Shown here: positions 24,518 through 35,990 of the stretch, in pieces | How positions within the stretch are numbered: position 1 is the stretch's first letter | How the letters are laid out: each line of letters opens with the position of its first letter | Assembly: GCF_000355805.1 (NCBI RefSeq) | Contig: NZ_CM001837.1 | Location: forward strand, 3,047,966-3,111,965 | Source of the DNA: Dokdonia sp. PRO95 | GTDB taxonomy: Bacteria; Bacteroidota; Bacteroidia; Flavobacteriales; Flavobacteriaceae | Reading direction: 5' to 3' | Length of the DNA stretch: 64,000 nucleotides | The notes under the pieces: generated by a model | Databases searched by the model: none | Told to the model about the DNA's origin: nothing | Seen by the model: only the letters and a program-made list of their open reading frames with translations | Translations under genes and position numbers: made by a program

Positions 24518-26614
24518 TTATAACGCTTTTATACGTTGCAAATAAGCGATTTCTTGATCTGAGAGGTCGCTTTTTATATTTAGAATCATAGCGGCTATTT
24601 TTGGATTTTTAAGGGCATTAGTAAGTAGCTTTCTTGCGCTTTCGCGAAAACGCCAAACGTGATGTACACTAGCTTCTAAAAGATTATGTAAGCTCTCCTC
24701 CTCATAAGATCCTAGCTGTCTTAAATAGTTAAATGCATTCTCCCGTAGCTGATACGGTTGAGATGGCGCTGTATAACCTATAAGCTCTTTATAACGGGCA
24801 AATGACTCTTCAGGCTTATATTGTGGTGTCGCGAGGGATAACGCAAGCCACAGCGTTCTTATATTGCCATCTGCAAAACCCAGCTGATTATCCATAAGAT
24901 CTAATACTTTACGCTGTGACTTAGGATCATTGCGCTGCTGGTGATATACCCACAATTTAATCATGGCCTGCTCACGTGTGATATAACTCTTATCACTAAG
25001 TAGCTCATAAAACTCAAGTACCAGGGCTTCTGGAACTTCCTCAAGCGAACTAGCAATAGCTTGTCTTATAAAAACATTCTCTGTTTCCATGGCGCTTTTA
25101 TATGCCGGAAGCGTAGCATTTATTGATTCTTGCGAGAGCTGGTAGATTGCCTCTGCGCCTAGATAATCGTTATTTGTAGCTATGGCATTCATAAGCGCTG
25201 TAAACTTAGAAGAAAGCGCTACTGCTCTACCCGACTGCAATTGGAAATACTGTTGCATAAATGTGTTTTCCCTGAGGGAAGCAAGCGCTTCCTCAGCTTG
25301 AAAGGCACTTTGATATAACCAGTTTTTCTTAAATGCAGTGAGATCTACGCTTGTTACTGCGGCTACTTCTGCCATAAATAGGTCTGTAGTGACATTATTA
25401 TAAGCATATTTGGTCAGGTAGTTTCTCACTGCGGTATCAAAAGCTCCAGCTCCTACTTGTTCTCGTAGTATATGCACTGCCCATGCGCCTTTTTGATAAT
25501 ATGTAAGGCTACTACCTCCAGCAGCCACGAGTCTCTGCCCTTTGCCCATATCGCTGAGTTCACGTAGCTGCTCTGCGGTTTCAAAGAGCTTGAAATAAAA
25601 ATAATCATCACCAAAAATCTCACGCTCTGCTAGCAATGCGTAATACGTAGCAAAACCTTCATGTAGCCAGTGATGCTCGCTGCTAGTCTCTGTTACTAAA
25701 TCTCCAAACCATTGATGTGCCAACTCATGTGCGTTTACATTGACATAATTGCGATCCGTGTAGCCTATCTCATCCACCATAAAACTATCTGAAAACACAG
25801 TGAGGCTTGCGTTTTCCATGCCTGCATACAGAAAATCCTTTACGGGGACTTGCTTATAATCTTGAAAAGGAAACGGCACTCCAATCGTGGTTTCTAAGAA
25901 GTCGAAAATCTCTTTAGAGTATTTGTAAGTAATCTCGACCTTAAGCGAATCTTCAGGACGGTAATAATATTCCAACGGAACACCAGAACTAGCAGTCTCG
26001 CTCTTCATGTCATAATCGCCCGCTACGAGGGCAACGAGATAGCTAGAAATAGGCTGTTGCATATCAAAAGAAGAAAACAGAGCACCATAATCCTTTAAGA
26101 CTCTATTACCTTTTCCATTTGCAATAATGGTCTTGCTATTATGTCCAGCTACTTTTAAGTCAAAAATGATCTTATCATTCATATCATCAATACTCGGTAA
26201 CCAGTGTGAGGTGTACTTTCCTTGCCCCTGCGTCCAGAATTCCTCTTTGCCATTATTATTTACAAAGTAAGCCGCTATTAATGGTTTCACTTGATAATCA
26301 AACTGGGCTTTGTAAGTTGTTCCTGCCTTAAATTCCCCAGTGAGCACAATAGTATTATCTGTAGCGGTTACAGTGATTGACGGTGTTTTATCTACAACCG
26401 TCATTGCCACGCCATCCATGACAACTTGATCTACATTTTGTAATATCGTAAAGGTCGTTTCAACGGTTCCTAAAATGGATTTACTGTCAAAATCTAAGGA
26501 CAATGACGCATTGATGGTCTTAAAATCAACAGCGGCGGTTTGTGCAGATATCTCTTGAGTATACGCTTTCGCGAAAGCGCAACAAGAGATTATAAACAGG
26601 AATAGGTATTTCAT
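24518..26614 (-). CDS. M1 family metallo-aminopeptidase, secreted
   Basis: A gluzincin aminopeptidase of 698 residues with a signal peptide (MKYLFLFIISCCAFA). Zinc motif HELAH (His296, Glu297, His300) with Glu319 in WLHEGFATYYA; the exopeptidase motif GMEN is at 265-268. A helical HEAT-like C-terminal half (from about 430) follows, as in the family. It likely removes N-terminal residues from peptides in the periplasm. Two palindrome copies are embedded: one in the signal peptide (encodes AFAKA) and one near the C-terminus (WRFRESAR). Tail-to-tail with the previous gene, zero spacing. Confidence 0.93.
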   Translation of the reverse strand: MKYLFLFIISCCAFAKAYTQEISAQTAAVDFKTINASLSLDFDSKSILGTVETTFTILQNVDQVVMDGVAMTVVDKTPSITVTATDNTIVLTGEFKAGTTYKAQFDYQVKPLIAAYFVNNNGKEEFWTQGQGKYTSHWLPSIDDMNDKIIFDLKVAGHNSKTIIANGKGNRVLKDYGALFSSFDMQQPISSYLVALVAGDYDMKSETASSGVPLEYYYRPEDSLKVEITYKYSKEIFDFLETTIGVPFPFQDYKQVPVKDFLYAGMENASLTVFSDSFMVDEIGYTDRNYVNVNAHELAHQWFGDLVTETSSEHHWLHEGFATYYALLAEREIFGDDYFYFKLFETAEQLRELSDMGKGQRLVAAGGSSLTYYQKGAWAVHILREQVGAGAFDTAVRNYLTKYAYNNVTTDLFMAEVAAVTSVDLTAFKKNWLYQSAFQAEEALASLRENTFMQQYFQLQSGRAVALSSKFTALMNAIATNNDYLGAEAIYQLSQESINATLPAYKSAMETENVFIRQAIASSLEEVPEALVLEFYELLSDKSYITREQAMIKLWVYHQQRNDPKSQRKVLDLMDNQLGFADGNIRTLWLALSLATPQYKPEESFARYKELIGYTAPSQPYQLRENAFNYLRQLGSYEEESLHNLLEASVHHVWRFRESARKLLTNALKNPKIAAMILNIKSDLSDQEIAYLQRIKAL
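24637..24652. repeat. near copy of 16-bp palindrome, in M1 peptidase gene
   Basis: 15 of 16 positions (CGCTTTCGCGAAAACG). It encodes FRES in the C-terminal helical region on the minus strand. Confidence 0.65.
26564..26579. repeat. perfect 16-bp palindrome, in M1 peptidase signal peptide
   Basis: Exact copy. It encodes AFAKA across the predicted signal-peptidase cleavage region. Confidence 0.8.
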
Positions 26615-26696
26615 ATTTTAAAAATAACAACTTTTAAGCCACTATCTTTTAAATATCAATTCGAAAATCTGAATTAAAGACCTTATTTTTACTTTA

Positions 26697-28799
26697 ATGA
26701 ATCCCACTTTTTTACAAACTCCCATAGATTACCTCAAAGGCGTAGGTCCTAATAGAGCAGACTTGCTCCGTTCTGAACTGGGTATTCATACATTCCAAGA
26801 CCTAATGCACTTGTTTCCTAATCGGTATATCGATAAAACGCAGTATTACAAAATAGGCGAACTAGAACGTAATAATGCCGATGTGCAAATAATAGGCAAG
26901 TTTTCAGGACTCAAAATGATAGAAGGAAAAGGGCGACGACTCGTTGCTACTTTTAAAGATGAAACTGGGCAAATGGAGCTTGTTTGGTTTAGAGGACACA
27001 AATGGATTAGGGAGAGTATAAAGCTCAATACGCCTTATGTGATTTTTGGAAAATGCAATTATTACAATGGTAATTTCTCTATGCCTCACCCAGAAATGGA
27101 GCTACTTGCAGATCATGAAAAAAGTATCAAATCTGCGATGCAACCGGTCTATCCATCTACCGAAAAATTGAGCAATCGAGGGATCACAAATAAGGTGATA
27201 AATGGTGTGATGCAAACCCTCTTTTTAGAGTGTAAAAGTCACCTGTTTGAGAGCCTCTCAAAACCCATAATTACGGAGCTCAAATTGATGCCAAAAAGAG
27301 AGGCGCTTTTGAACGTTCATTTTCCGCAATCTCAAGAGCATTTAGCAAGGGCACAATACCGCTTAAAATTTGAAGAATTTTTTTACATTCAGCTGCAATT
27401 AGCTTTCAAAAATGTTAACCATAAAACTAAAATAAAAGGGTATCCATTTGAAAAAATAGGACCTAATTTTACCACCTTTTACAATGACCATTTGCCCTTT
27501 GAATTAACGGGTGCACAAAAACGAGTGCTCAAAGAAATACGTCATGATCTAGGTACAAATGCCCAAATGAATCGTCTTTTACAAGGAGATGTAGGTTCTG
27601 GGAAGACCATAGTGGCACTCATGTCAATGCTCATGGCACTTGACAACGGTTTTCAAGCTTGTTTAATGGCGCCTACTGCCATCCTGGCAGTACAACACTA
27701 CCAAGGTTTAAAAGAATTATGTAAATACCTGAATACCAGTATTTCAATATTACAAGGTTCAACTAAAACTTCAGAACGTAAAATCATTCATGAAAAGCTT
27801 GAAAATGGCGAGTTAGACATCTTAATTGGTACTCATGCACTTCTAGAAGACAAGGTGAAATTTAAGAATCTTGGGCTTGCGGTAATCGATGAGCAACATC
27901 GTTTTGGGGTGAAACAGCGCAGTAAATTATGGCATAAAAATGAGTACCCTCCACACGTACTTGTGATGACCGCCACCCCTATTCCACGCACCCTTGCTAT
28001 GACCGTTTATGGTGATCTAGATGTGAGTGTAATAGACGAACTTCCACCGGGCAGAAAGTCCATAAAAACAGTGCATAGATATGATGCAAATAGACTCAAA
28101 GTTTTCAAGTTTATTAGAGACGAAATTGCACTAGGAAGACAGGTCTATATTGTGTACCCATTAATCCAAGAATCTGAGGCTATGGATTACAAAGATTTGA
28201 TGGATGGATATGAAAGTATTTCGCGAGAATTTCCCATGCCAAAATATCAAATTTCCATCGTCCACGGACAAATGAAACCAGCCGATAAGGAGATTGAAAT
28301 GAATCGTTTTATAAAAGGCGAAACACAAATCATGGTCGCCACTACCGTTATTGAAGTTGGCGTAAATGTGCCTAATGCATCTGTGATGATTATAGAAAGC
28401 GCAGAACGTTTTGGGCTAAGTCAGCTACACCAATTACGTGGTCGTGTAGGTCGTGGTGCAGAGCAGAGTTACTGTATTTTGATGACCAGTCATAAGTTGT
28501 CAAGTGACAGTAAAGTGCGTTTAGAAACGATGACACGCACTAATGATGGTTTTGAGATCGCAGAGGTTGACCTCAAGCTACGTGGTCCAGGAGATATTAC
28601 AGGAACTCAACAAAGTGGCGCACTAAACCTCAAAATAGCCGATATTATAAAAGATAATGATATTCTTAAAGTAGCCCGAAGTTACGCATGGGCTGTGGTT
28701 AAGGACGACCCTACCTTTAAAAAGGAAGAAAATCAAATCATTAGATTCATGTATGCCCAGATGATGAAGTTTAAGAACATCTGGAGTTATATATCGTAA
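26697..28799 (+). CDS. recG: ATP-dependent DNA helicase RecG
   Basis: Double-stranded-DNA translocase that regresses stalled forks and branch-migrates Holliday junctions. 700 residues, full length. An N-terminal wedge/OB region (YLKGVGPNRADLL...LMHLFPNRYID) is followed by helicase motifs I (GDVGSGKT), II (DEQHRFG), III (MTATPIPRT) and VI (QLRGRVGRG). The C-terminus has the RecG pattern LRGPGDITGTQQSG. Its stop abuts the stop of the convergent thioredoxin-lipoprotein gene with zero spacing. No promoter motif recognised. Confidence 0.97.
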   Translation: MNPTFLQTPIDYLKGVGPNRADLLRSELGIHTFQDLMHLFPNRYIDKTQYYKIGELERNNADVQIIGKFSGLKMIEGKGRRLVATFKDETGQMELVWFRGHKWIRESIKLNTPYVIFGKCNYYNGNFSMPHPEMELLADHEKSIKSAMQPVYPSTEKLSNRGITNKVINGVMQTLFLECKSHLFESLSKPIITELKLMPKREALLNVHFPQSQEHLARAQYRLKFEEFFYIQLQLAFKNVNHKTKIKGYPFEKIGPNFTTFYNDHLPFELTGAQKRVLKEIRHDLGTNAQMNRLLQGDVGSGKTIVALMSMLMALDNGFQACLMAPTAILAVQHYQGLKELCKYLNTSISILQGSTKTSERKIIHEKLENGELDILIGTHALLEDKVKFKNLGLAVIDEQHRFGVKQRSKLWHKNEYPPHVLVMTATPIPRTLAMTVYGDLDVSVIDELPPGRKSIKTVHRYDANRLKVFKFIRDEIALGRQVYIVYPLIQESEAMDYKDLMDGYESISREFPMPKYQISIVHGQMKPADKEIEMNRFIKGETQIMVATTVIEVGVNVPNASVMIIESAERFGLSQLHQLRGRVGRGAEQSYCILMTSHKLSSDSKVRLETMTRTNDGFEIAEVDLKLRGPGDITGTQQSGALNLKIADIIKDNDILKVARSYAWAVVKDDPTFKKEENQIIRFMYAQMMKFKNIWSYIS

Positions 28800-30050
28800 T
28801 TACTCAGCTAGCAACTGTGCTATAAATTTTTCAAACTCCTCTTTAAACTCAAGGTGCTTCTCCCCTGTCGCTGTACCATTATATCCAGTGTGGATGCGTC
28901 TCACAGCTCCTTTCTTGTCAATATAAATCGTAGTTGGATATGAAAGCACATGATTAAGCATAGGCAGCTTTTCGGCTGCTTTTTTCTTATCTGCCCCTTC
29001 TCCATACTGCGCAAGTAGTACTGGATATGGTAATTGCAATCTATCTGTAAGTCGGTTGATGCTCTTTACTGCTGTAGCTTCAGTCTTTGCATATTCAAAT
29101 GCTAGCCCCACAACCTTCAAGTTCTCATTAGGGTTGCCAGTGATGTAATCTCTATAAAAGATAGACTCTTCAAGACAATTAGGACACCAAGAACCCATTA
29201 TTTGTACAAGCACCACTTTATCCTTGTATTCCTCATCTTGCAAAGAAACTATACGACCGCTGGTATCTTTAAATGAAAAATCAAATCGATCATACCCTTC
29301 TTTTAAATACGTAAGCCCTTTTGCGTCTGGCAATTCGTAGTCATTATTTTTTATCGCTGTAAATGCTTCTTTAAAGTGGTTTCCGCTATAGAACTGCCCC
29401 TGCATCGTACTATCTGTTACAGTTGCCACAAAGAGAAAAGCATGCGCTCCGTCAAAAGTTGACAGCCTAAGTTCGTCACCATCTAATTTTCCTTCGAGAT
29501 AGCGATAATCACCCGTTGTAGTTCTAAAAGTACCCGTAACAATATCACCATCTGACTTAAAAGTACCTTTGGCGATATATCGATCTTTAGCATTATCTGG
29601 GCTAAAAACAGTCTCCCAACTACCATCTACATTCACACTTGCTGTATTCTCGCTTAATACTTCGGCTGAGGAAACAAAACGTTCTTTTACTCCGTAATTC
29701 ATTGTAAACGGTACCACTCGATCAAGACTTGGCTTTATAAAGGAGCCCGTTATTTGATTCCCGCTTTCGCGAAAGCGTCCTACAAAATATCCCTCAAAAA
29801 CAGGAGTTTGGATACGTATACTATCGCCATTAATCTCAATTTCATCCACTTCTATACGCTCCTCTGCGTTATAAATGGTTATGATTTCATCATCATTTAC
29901 CTCAAATACAAAAGGAAGTTCTTCTTGATCCTGAACAGCTAGTGTAGCTCTCCAAAAACCTGAATTCAACGTTTGAGGAGTGATTACTACCTTGTCTTGT
30001 TTGCAAGAAATAATGCTAATAAATGAGATGAGAATAAGTATGTGTTTCAT
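28800..30050 (-). CDS. lipoprotein with C-terminal TlpA-type thioredoxin domain
   Basis: A 416-residue predicted lipoprotein (lipobox IISC, Cys16). An N-terminal beta-rich domain of about 240 residues (lipocalin-like strands: FEVNDDEIITIYN, GTFKSDGDIVTGTFR) precedes a thioredoxin domain with MGSWCPNC and cis-Pro SYPTTIYID. Predicted periplasmic thiol-disulfide oxidoreductase. The domain order resembles Bacteroidota TlpA/ResA-like lipoproteins. A perfect palindrome copy encodes GRFRESGN inside the N-terminal domain. Confidence 0.85.
   Translation of the reverse strand: MKHILILISFISIISCKQDKVVITPQTLNSGFWRATLAVQDQEELPFVFEVNDDEIITIYNAEERIEVDEIEINGDSIRIQTPVFEGYFVGRFRESGNQITGSFIKPSLDRVVPFTMNYGVKERFVSSAEVLSENTASVNVDGSWETVFSPDNAKDRYIAKGTFKSDGDIVTGTFRTTTGDYRYLEGKLDGDELRLSTFDGAHAFLFVATVTDSTMQGQFYSGNHFKEAFTAIKNNDYELPDAKGLTYLKEGYDRFDFSFKDTSGRIVSLQDEEYKDKVVLVQIMGSWCPNCLEESIFYRDYITGNPNENLKVVGLAFEYAKTEATAVKSINRLTDRLQLPYPVLLAQYGEGADKKKAAEKLPMLNHVLSYPTTIYIDKKGAVRRIHTGYNGTATGEKHLEFKEEFEKFIAQLLAE
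29762..29777. repeat. perfect 16-bp palindrome, in thioredoxin-lipoprotein gene
   Basis: Exact copy within coding sequence, encoding RFRES. Confidence 0.8.
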
Positions 30051-30288
30051 AAATCAAAGATATACCAACACAGTCTCATTCTTTTAAAGCGCCTTACAGA
30101 AGTTTTAAATAGTAAGCCACGCATAAAGTCTCACCGCCTAATAATTATAAAATGATCACTACCTATAAAACAACCTTTATTGACACTTAATAGCGATGTG
30201 ACAAGTTGTTAAAACATAATTTTAGAAAACTAGTTTCTAATTCACTCCATGAAGCCTAAAAAAACTACTGAGATACTCGCTCATCTGC

Positions 30289-30319
30289 TTTGCTCACTAG
30301 CTAGGTTATTCTATCTTTG
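30289..30319 (+). promoter_or_regulatory. Bacteroidota-type promoter of pheT
   Basis: -33 element TTTG (30289-30292), a 19-bp spacer and -7 element TATCTTTG (30312-30319), matching TTG-N19-TAnnTTTG. The start codon is 24 bp downstream, leaving a very short leader. Confidence 0.7.
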
Positions 30320-30342
30320 ACGTCTTAAAATCGCAACGTTTT

Positions 30343-32769
30343 ATGAAGATTTCTTACAACTGGCTAAAGCAGTTTATCGATATAGATTGGAGTGCCGAAA
30401 AAACCGGAAACCTCCTTACAGACTTAGGTCTAGAAATTGAAGGAATAGACACCTACCAAAGTGTAAAAGGTGGTCTAGAAGGAATTGTAATAGGTCATGT
30501 ACTTACCTGTATGCAGCATGAAAATGCAGATAAGCTCAAGGTAACCACCGTAGATATAGGTGCAGATAAGCCTGTACAAATAGTATGTGGAGCTCCTAAT
30601 GTAGCAGCAGGACAGAAAGTACCCGTAGCAACTATAGGAACTACACTTTACACTGAAGAAGGTGAAGCTTGGAAAATAAAGAAAGGTAAAATACGTGGTG
30701 AAGAATCTCACGGAATGATCTGTGCAGAAGATGAGCTAGGATTAGGAAAGAGCCACGATGGAATTATGATTCTTGATGAGGATCTTATACCTGGAACACC
30801 AGCTGCCGATGTTTTTGACATAGAAAATGATCAAGTTTTTGAAATAGGATTAACTCCTAACCGTGCAGATGCGATGAGTCACTGGGGTGTTGCCCGTGAC
30901 CTTAAGGCCGGTTTATTACAACATGAGGTTAATAAAGGGCTTATCACTCCATCAACATCTTCTTTTAAAATTGAGAAGCGCTTGCACAAAATTGATGTGC
31001 AAGTACTAGATGCAGAAAAAGCGCCTCGCTATGCAGGAGTTGTAATTAGTGACTTAAAAGTGAGTGAATCTCCAGAGTGGTTAAAGCACAGACTTAAAGC
31101 TATAGGCCTCTCTCCTATTAACAATATTGTAGATGCAACTAATTATGTATTACATGATCTTGGACAACCGCTACACGCATTTGATTTAAACAAGATTGCA
31201 GGAGATAAAATTGAAGTGCGCACTGTTGAAGCAGGCACTAAGTTTACTACACTAGACGGTGTAGAACGTGAGTTACATGAAGACGACTTGATGATTTGTG
31301 ACGCAGAGAAACCTATGTGTATTGCAGGAGTCTTTGGAGGAGCGCATAGCGGAGTTACAGAAAACACCTCTGCAATTTTCTTAGAAAGTGCCTATTTTAA
31401 TCCCGTTGCTGTGCGTAAGACAGCAAAACGTCATGGATTAAATACAGATGCATCTTTCCGCTTTGAAAGAGGTATTGATCCGCATATTACTGAGTATGCT
31501 CTTACAAGAGCTGCGCTTCTTATTATGGAAATTGCTGGTGGAGAAATTACTAGCGAGATTGTAGACATCTACCCAAAGAAAATAGAAGATCAGCAGGTAT
31601 TTTTAAACTTTGATAACGCTACTAAACTTATAGGAGAAGAGCTTCCTAAAGAAGTTATTAAAGGAATATTGATGTCTCTAGATATTAAGATTAACAACGT
31701 TACAGAAAGTGGTATTGGGATGACTATTCCTGCTTTTAGAAATGATGTTACTCGTGAAGCAGACGTAATAGAAGAAATTTTAAGAGTGTACGGCTACAAC
31801 AATATCAACTTTGGCAATAAGCTCAACGCTACGGTATCTTCCAGTTCAAAATTTGACGATCACAAAGTAAGTGATGTGATAGGAAACCAGCTTGCGGCAC
31901 AAGGTTTTTATGAGATGATGGCAAACAGTCTCACTACGCCAGCATACACAGCACTTTCTGAGAACCTCAAGGAAGAACATCAAGTTGAGATGCTTAATCC
32001 GCTAGGGAAAGAATTGAGCGTGATGCGCCAGTCTATGCTATTTTCTGGGCTAGAAGCGATATCCTACAACGTAAACAGACGAAGAAGTAACATAAAGCTC
32101 TTTGAGTTTGGTAAAACGTACCACAACTACACTGAAGAGCGCAAAGAAGATAAGCACCTTGCCCTTTTTGTCACTGGAGGTCGTACAGAGGAGTCATGGA
32201 CTACCCCTAGCTCTCCTACTAACTTCTTTTACTTAAAAGGAATGGTAAGTGCTATTCTTGAAAAACTAGGAATTTCAAGAGTAAGATCTTCTGCGGTGAA
32301 GAACGATATTTTTTCTGAGGCTGTAGGGCTTTCACTAGGAAAGCAACAAGTAGTAAGTTACGGTATTGTAAAGAAAAGTATCCTCAAGAAATTTGACTTA
32401 TCACAAGATGTGTATTATGCAGATTTTAACTGGGATGCTATTTTAGAGATTGCGGCTCGTAATGATGTCAAGTTTAAAGACATTCCAAAATACCCTTCTG
32501 TGCGTCGTGATTTTGCACTTTTATTAGATACAAACGTGAAGTTTGAAGATATTAAAACCATCGCAAAGCAAACCGAAAAACAATTACTTAAAGACGTCAA
32601 CCTTTTTGATGTTTACGAAGGTAAAAATCTCCCTGAAGGAAAGAAAAGTTATGCAGTAAGCTTCTTGCTACAAGATGAAAAAAAGACACTTACAGATAAG
32701 CAAATAGACAAAACGATGAATAAACTGCAACAGCGTTTTGAAAAAGAGCTAGGAGCTACACTTCGATAG
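30343..32769 (+). CDS. pheT: phenylalanine--tRNA ligase beta subunit
   Basis: Beta subunit of the (alpha-beta)2 PheRS, needed for tRNA-Phe binding and editing. At 808 residues it is full length. Domains in order: N-terminal MKISYNWLKQFIDID, an EMAP-like tRNA-binding domain (about 40-150, GIVIGHVLTCMQHENADKLKVTTVD), B3/B4 editing (about 210-380, DATNYVLHDLGQPLHAFD), B5 (about 400-475), a catalytic-like core and C-terminal anticodon-binding FDX-ACB (YPSVRRDFALLLD...VSFLLQDEKKTLTDKQID). pheS is not adjacent, so the subunits are encoded apart. Own promoter upstream and a strong terminator follow. Confidence 0.97.
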   Translation: MKISYNWLKQFIDIDWSAEKTGNLLTDLGLEIEGIDTYQSVKGGLEGIVIGHVLTCMQHENADKLKVTTVDIGADKPVQIVCGAPNVAAGQKVPVATIGTTLYTEEGEAWKIKKGKIRGEESHGMICAEDELGLGKSHDGIMILDEDLIPGTPAADVFDIENDQVFEIGLTPNRADAMSHWGVARDLKAGLLQHEVNKGLITPSTSSFKIEKRLHKIDVQVLDAEKAPRYAGVVISDLKVSESPEWLKHRLKAIGLSPINNIVDATNYVLHDLGQPLHAFDLNKIAGDKIEVRTVEAGTKFTTLDGVERELHEDDLMICDAEKPMCIAGVFGGAHSGVTENTSAIFLESAYFNPVAVRKTAKRHGLNTDASFRFERGIDPHITEYALTRAALLIMEIAGGEITSEIVDIYPKKIEDQQVFLNFDNATKLIGEELPKEVIKGILMSLDIKINNVTESGIGMTIPAFRNDVTREADVIEEILRVYGYNNINFGNKLNATVSSSSKFDDHKVSDVIGNQLAAQGFYEMMANSLTTPAYTALSENLKEEHQVEMLNPLGKELSVMRQSMLFSGLEAISYNVNRRRSNIKLFEFGKTYHNYTEERKEDKHLALFVTGGRTEESWTTPSSPTNFFYLKGMVSAILEKLGISRVRSSAVKNDIFSEAVGLSLGKQQVVSYGIVKKSILKKFDLSQDVYYADFNWDAILEIAARNDVKFKDIPKYPSVRRDFALLLDTNVKFEDIKTIAKQTEKQLLKDVNLFDVYEGKNLPEGKKSYAVSFLLQDEKKTLTDKQIDKTMNKLQQRFEKELGATLR

Positions 32770-32790
32770 TAAGGTAGCTGTACTATTTTG

Positions 32791-32829
32791 AAGCTCTTAG
32801 ATACTTGATGTATCTAAGAGCTTTTTTTT
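32791..32829 (+). terminator. intrinsic terminator after pheT
   Basis: A 14-bp perfect stem (AAGCTCTTAGATAC, 32791-32804, pairing with 32810-32823) with a 5-nt loop and a T8 tract. Confidence 0.92.
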
Positions 32830-32894
32830 GGCTCATATTTTCTTAACTGTTTTGTTTAATTAATACATAAATCACCTAGTATCAATTATTCCCA

Positions 32895-32925
32895 TTGACA
32901 TTATCGCATTTGTATTGTATCTTTA
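32895..32925 (+). promoter_or_regulatory. probable promoter of the membrane-protein operon
   Basis: TTG (32895-32897), a 20-bp spacer and TATCTTTA (32918-32925), one base off the TAnnTTTG -7 consensus, 12 bp before the start codon. Confidence 0.5.
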
Positions 32926-32937
32926 AAAGAAAAAAAG

Positions 32938-33660
32938 ATGCTATTATCCAGAACCAACATTCACGAAAAGTTGCTTCGTGAGCGCAGTAAAAGTGAGCAA
33001 GAACAAGATATCCTAGCACAAGTACAACAGGTTTTTGATCAAGACCGCTTTCGCGAAAGCGGAATCCTCAAAACCCTAAAAGGAGCTTCTGAGGCAGGTT
33101 ATAACGAGTTTGACTTTGACTTACTTGAGACCTCAAAAATCTTCCACATTAAACAAATAGAGAAAATATGCGTAGACTATAGACTGCGTTTTCTCGACAC
33201 CAAATACTTTAAAGGAAAATATCCTCAAGAAGTACTTGACAATATTAAACACCTTGAAAACACACATCACACGGAACTTGATGGTTTTAAAATCATTGCT
33301 CCTTCTAAAATGTTTGTTCTAGAAAAGGCAGACGACCCATTATTATTTGCGCCTATGGGTAACGGCTATTACTATCTTATCCACCAGTGGGGTAATGATC
33401 TTAACCCTTTTAGAAAACAATGGGCATGGTCGTTTAAGTCTATTGAAAACTTAATAATTACGACAGTACTCATTAGCATAATCGCGACATTATTAACACC
33501 AGACGGTCTTTTTACAAAGAATCAAGATTTTGGTCAAGATATTATGGTATTTTTCTTTATGTTTAAGTCCATCGGAGCGGTAGTTCTATTTTATGCATTT
33601 GCACTAGGTAAGAACTTTAACAAAGCGATATGGAATAGCAAGTACGATAAAACAAGATAA
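32938..33660 (+). CDS. conserved flavobacterial membrane protein
   Basis: A 240-residue protein. A soluble N-terminal part of about 160 residues (with helical IHEKLLRERSKSEQEQDILAQV) is followed by two membrane segments (NLIITTVLISIIATLL and DIMVFFFMFKSIGAVVLFYAFAL). A perfect palindrome encodes DRFRESGI near residue 38. The next gene starts 17 bp later and encodes a DUF2007 protein; the pair is probably an operon. Function unknown. Confidence 0.72.
   Translation: MLLSRTNIHEKLLRERSKSEQEQDILAQVQQVFDQDRFRESGILKTLKGASEAGYNEFDFDLLETSKIFHIKQIEKICVDYRLRFLDTKYFKGKYPQEVLDNIKHLENTHHTELDGFKIIAPSKMFVLEKADDPLLFAPMGNGYYYLIHQWGNDLNPFRKQWAWSFKSIENLIITTVLISIIATLLTPDGLFTKNQDFGQDIMVFFFMFKSIGAVVLFYAFALGKNFNKAIWNSKYDKTR
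33046..33061. repeat. perfect 16-bp palindrome, in membrane-protein gene
   Basis: Exact copy, extended to 18 bp by flanking C and G; encodes RFRES. Confidence 0.8.
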
Positions 33661-33677
33661 CCTGACCAAAATAATAT

Positions 33678-34189
33678 ATGAGCATACTTCCAGACTCTCG
33701 TTATGAAAAAATCCACACTGGATCCATCATAGAAATAAAGAGATTACAAACCATACTTGAGGAAAAAGATATCCCGAGTATTGTAAGAGATGACAACGAG
33801 AGTGCTAAGCTCGCTGGGTATGCCCTAGGGTCTCCTGATCAATCTAGATTGCTTGTAGACAAAGAATATCTAGTAAAGGCCAAGCACATTGTAGAAACAG
33901 CGCTTGAAGATTTTTCTAATAATGCACTATCTGATGAGGAACTAAGTAACTTATCGCAGCAAGAAGCACCTAAAGCTACTATAAACAGGATCACGAGGCC
34001 TACACCAGAAAAGAAAAAGCCAGAATTATCTTCTGGCCGTATTCTCTTATATGTATTTTTTCTAGGACTCTCGATCTGGAGACTATTACCACTACTTCAA
34101 GGTGAAGAATTACCTACATTCCGTATTATAATAAGTGGAGGTCTTCTTGTCTTTTGTAGCTATATGCTTATTACACATTTCATGAACAA

Positions 34190-34202
<13 letters not shown>
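33678..34202 (+). CDS. DUF2007-domain membrane protein
   Basis: A 174-residue protein. The N-terminal DUF2007 domain (about 10-75: KIHTGSIIEIKRLQTILEEKDIPSIVRDDN, SRLLVDKEYLVKAKHIVE) is a small alpha/beta module often called putative signal-transducing protein. Two C-terminal membrane spans follow (ILLYVFFLGLSIWRLLPLL, IIISGGLLVFCSYMLI). Its stop codon lies in a hairpin shared with the convergent ABC-F gene. Molecular role unknown. Confidence 0.78.
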
Positions 34203-35833
<1,631 letters not shown>

Positions 35834-35937
35834 CTATTTTGAGCGTGCAAAAATACCTATAATTAAAGAAATTATAATGATAACAAACACAAAATGCTTT
35901 TAACGATATGTTAACAATATGCAAAAGTCATTAAAGT

Positions 35938-35945
35938 TACTTTTG
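35938..35945 (+). promoter_or_regulatory. possible -7 element of the lipoprotein gene
   Basis: TACTTTTG fits TAnnTTTG, 45 bp before the start at 35991, but no good TTG is found at the expected distance upstream. Confidence 0.35.
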
Positions 35946-35990
35946 GAAATAACACCATAAGCTATCTTATTCAGTGTAAATTGACCTTTT

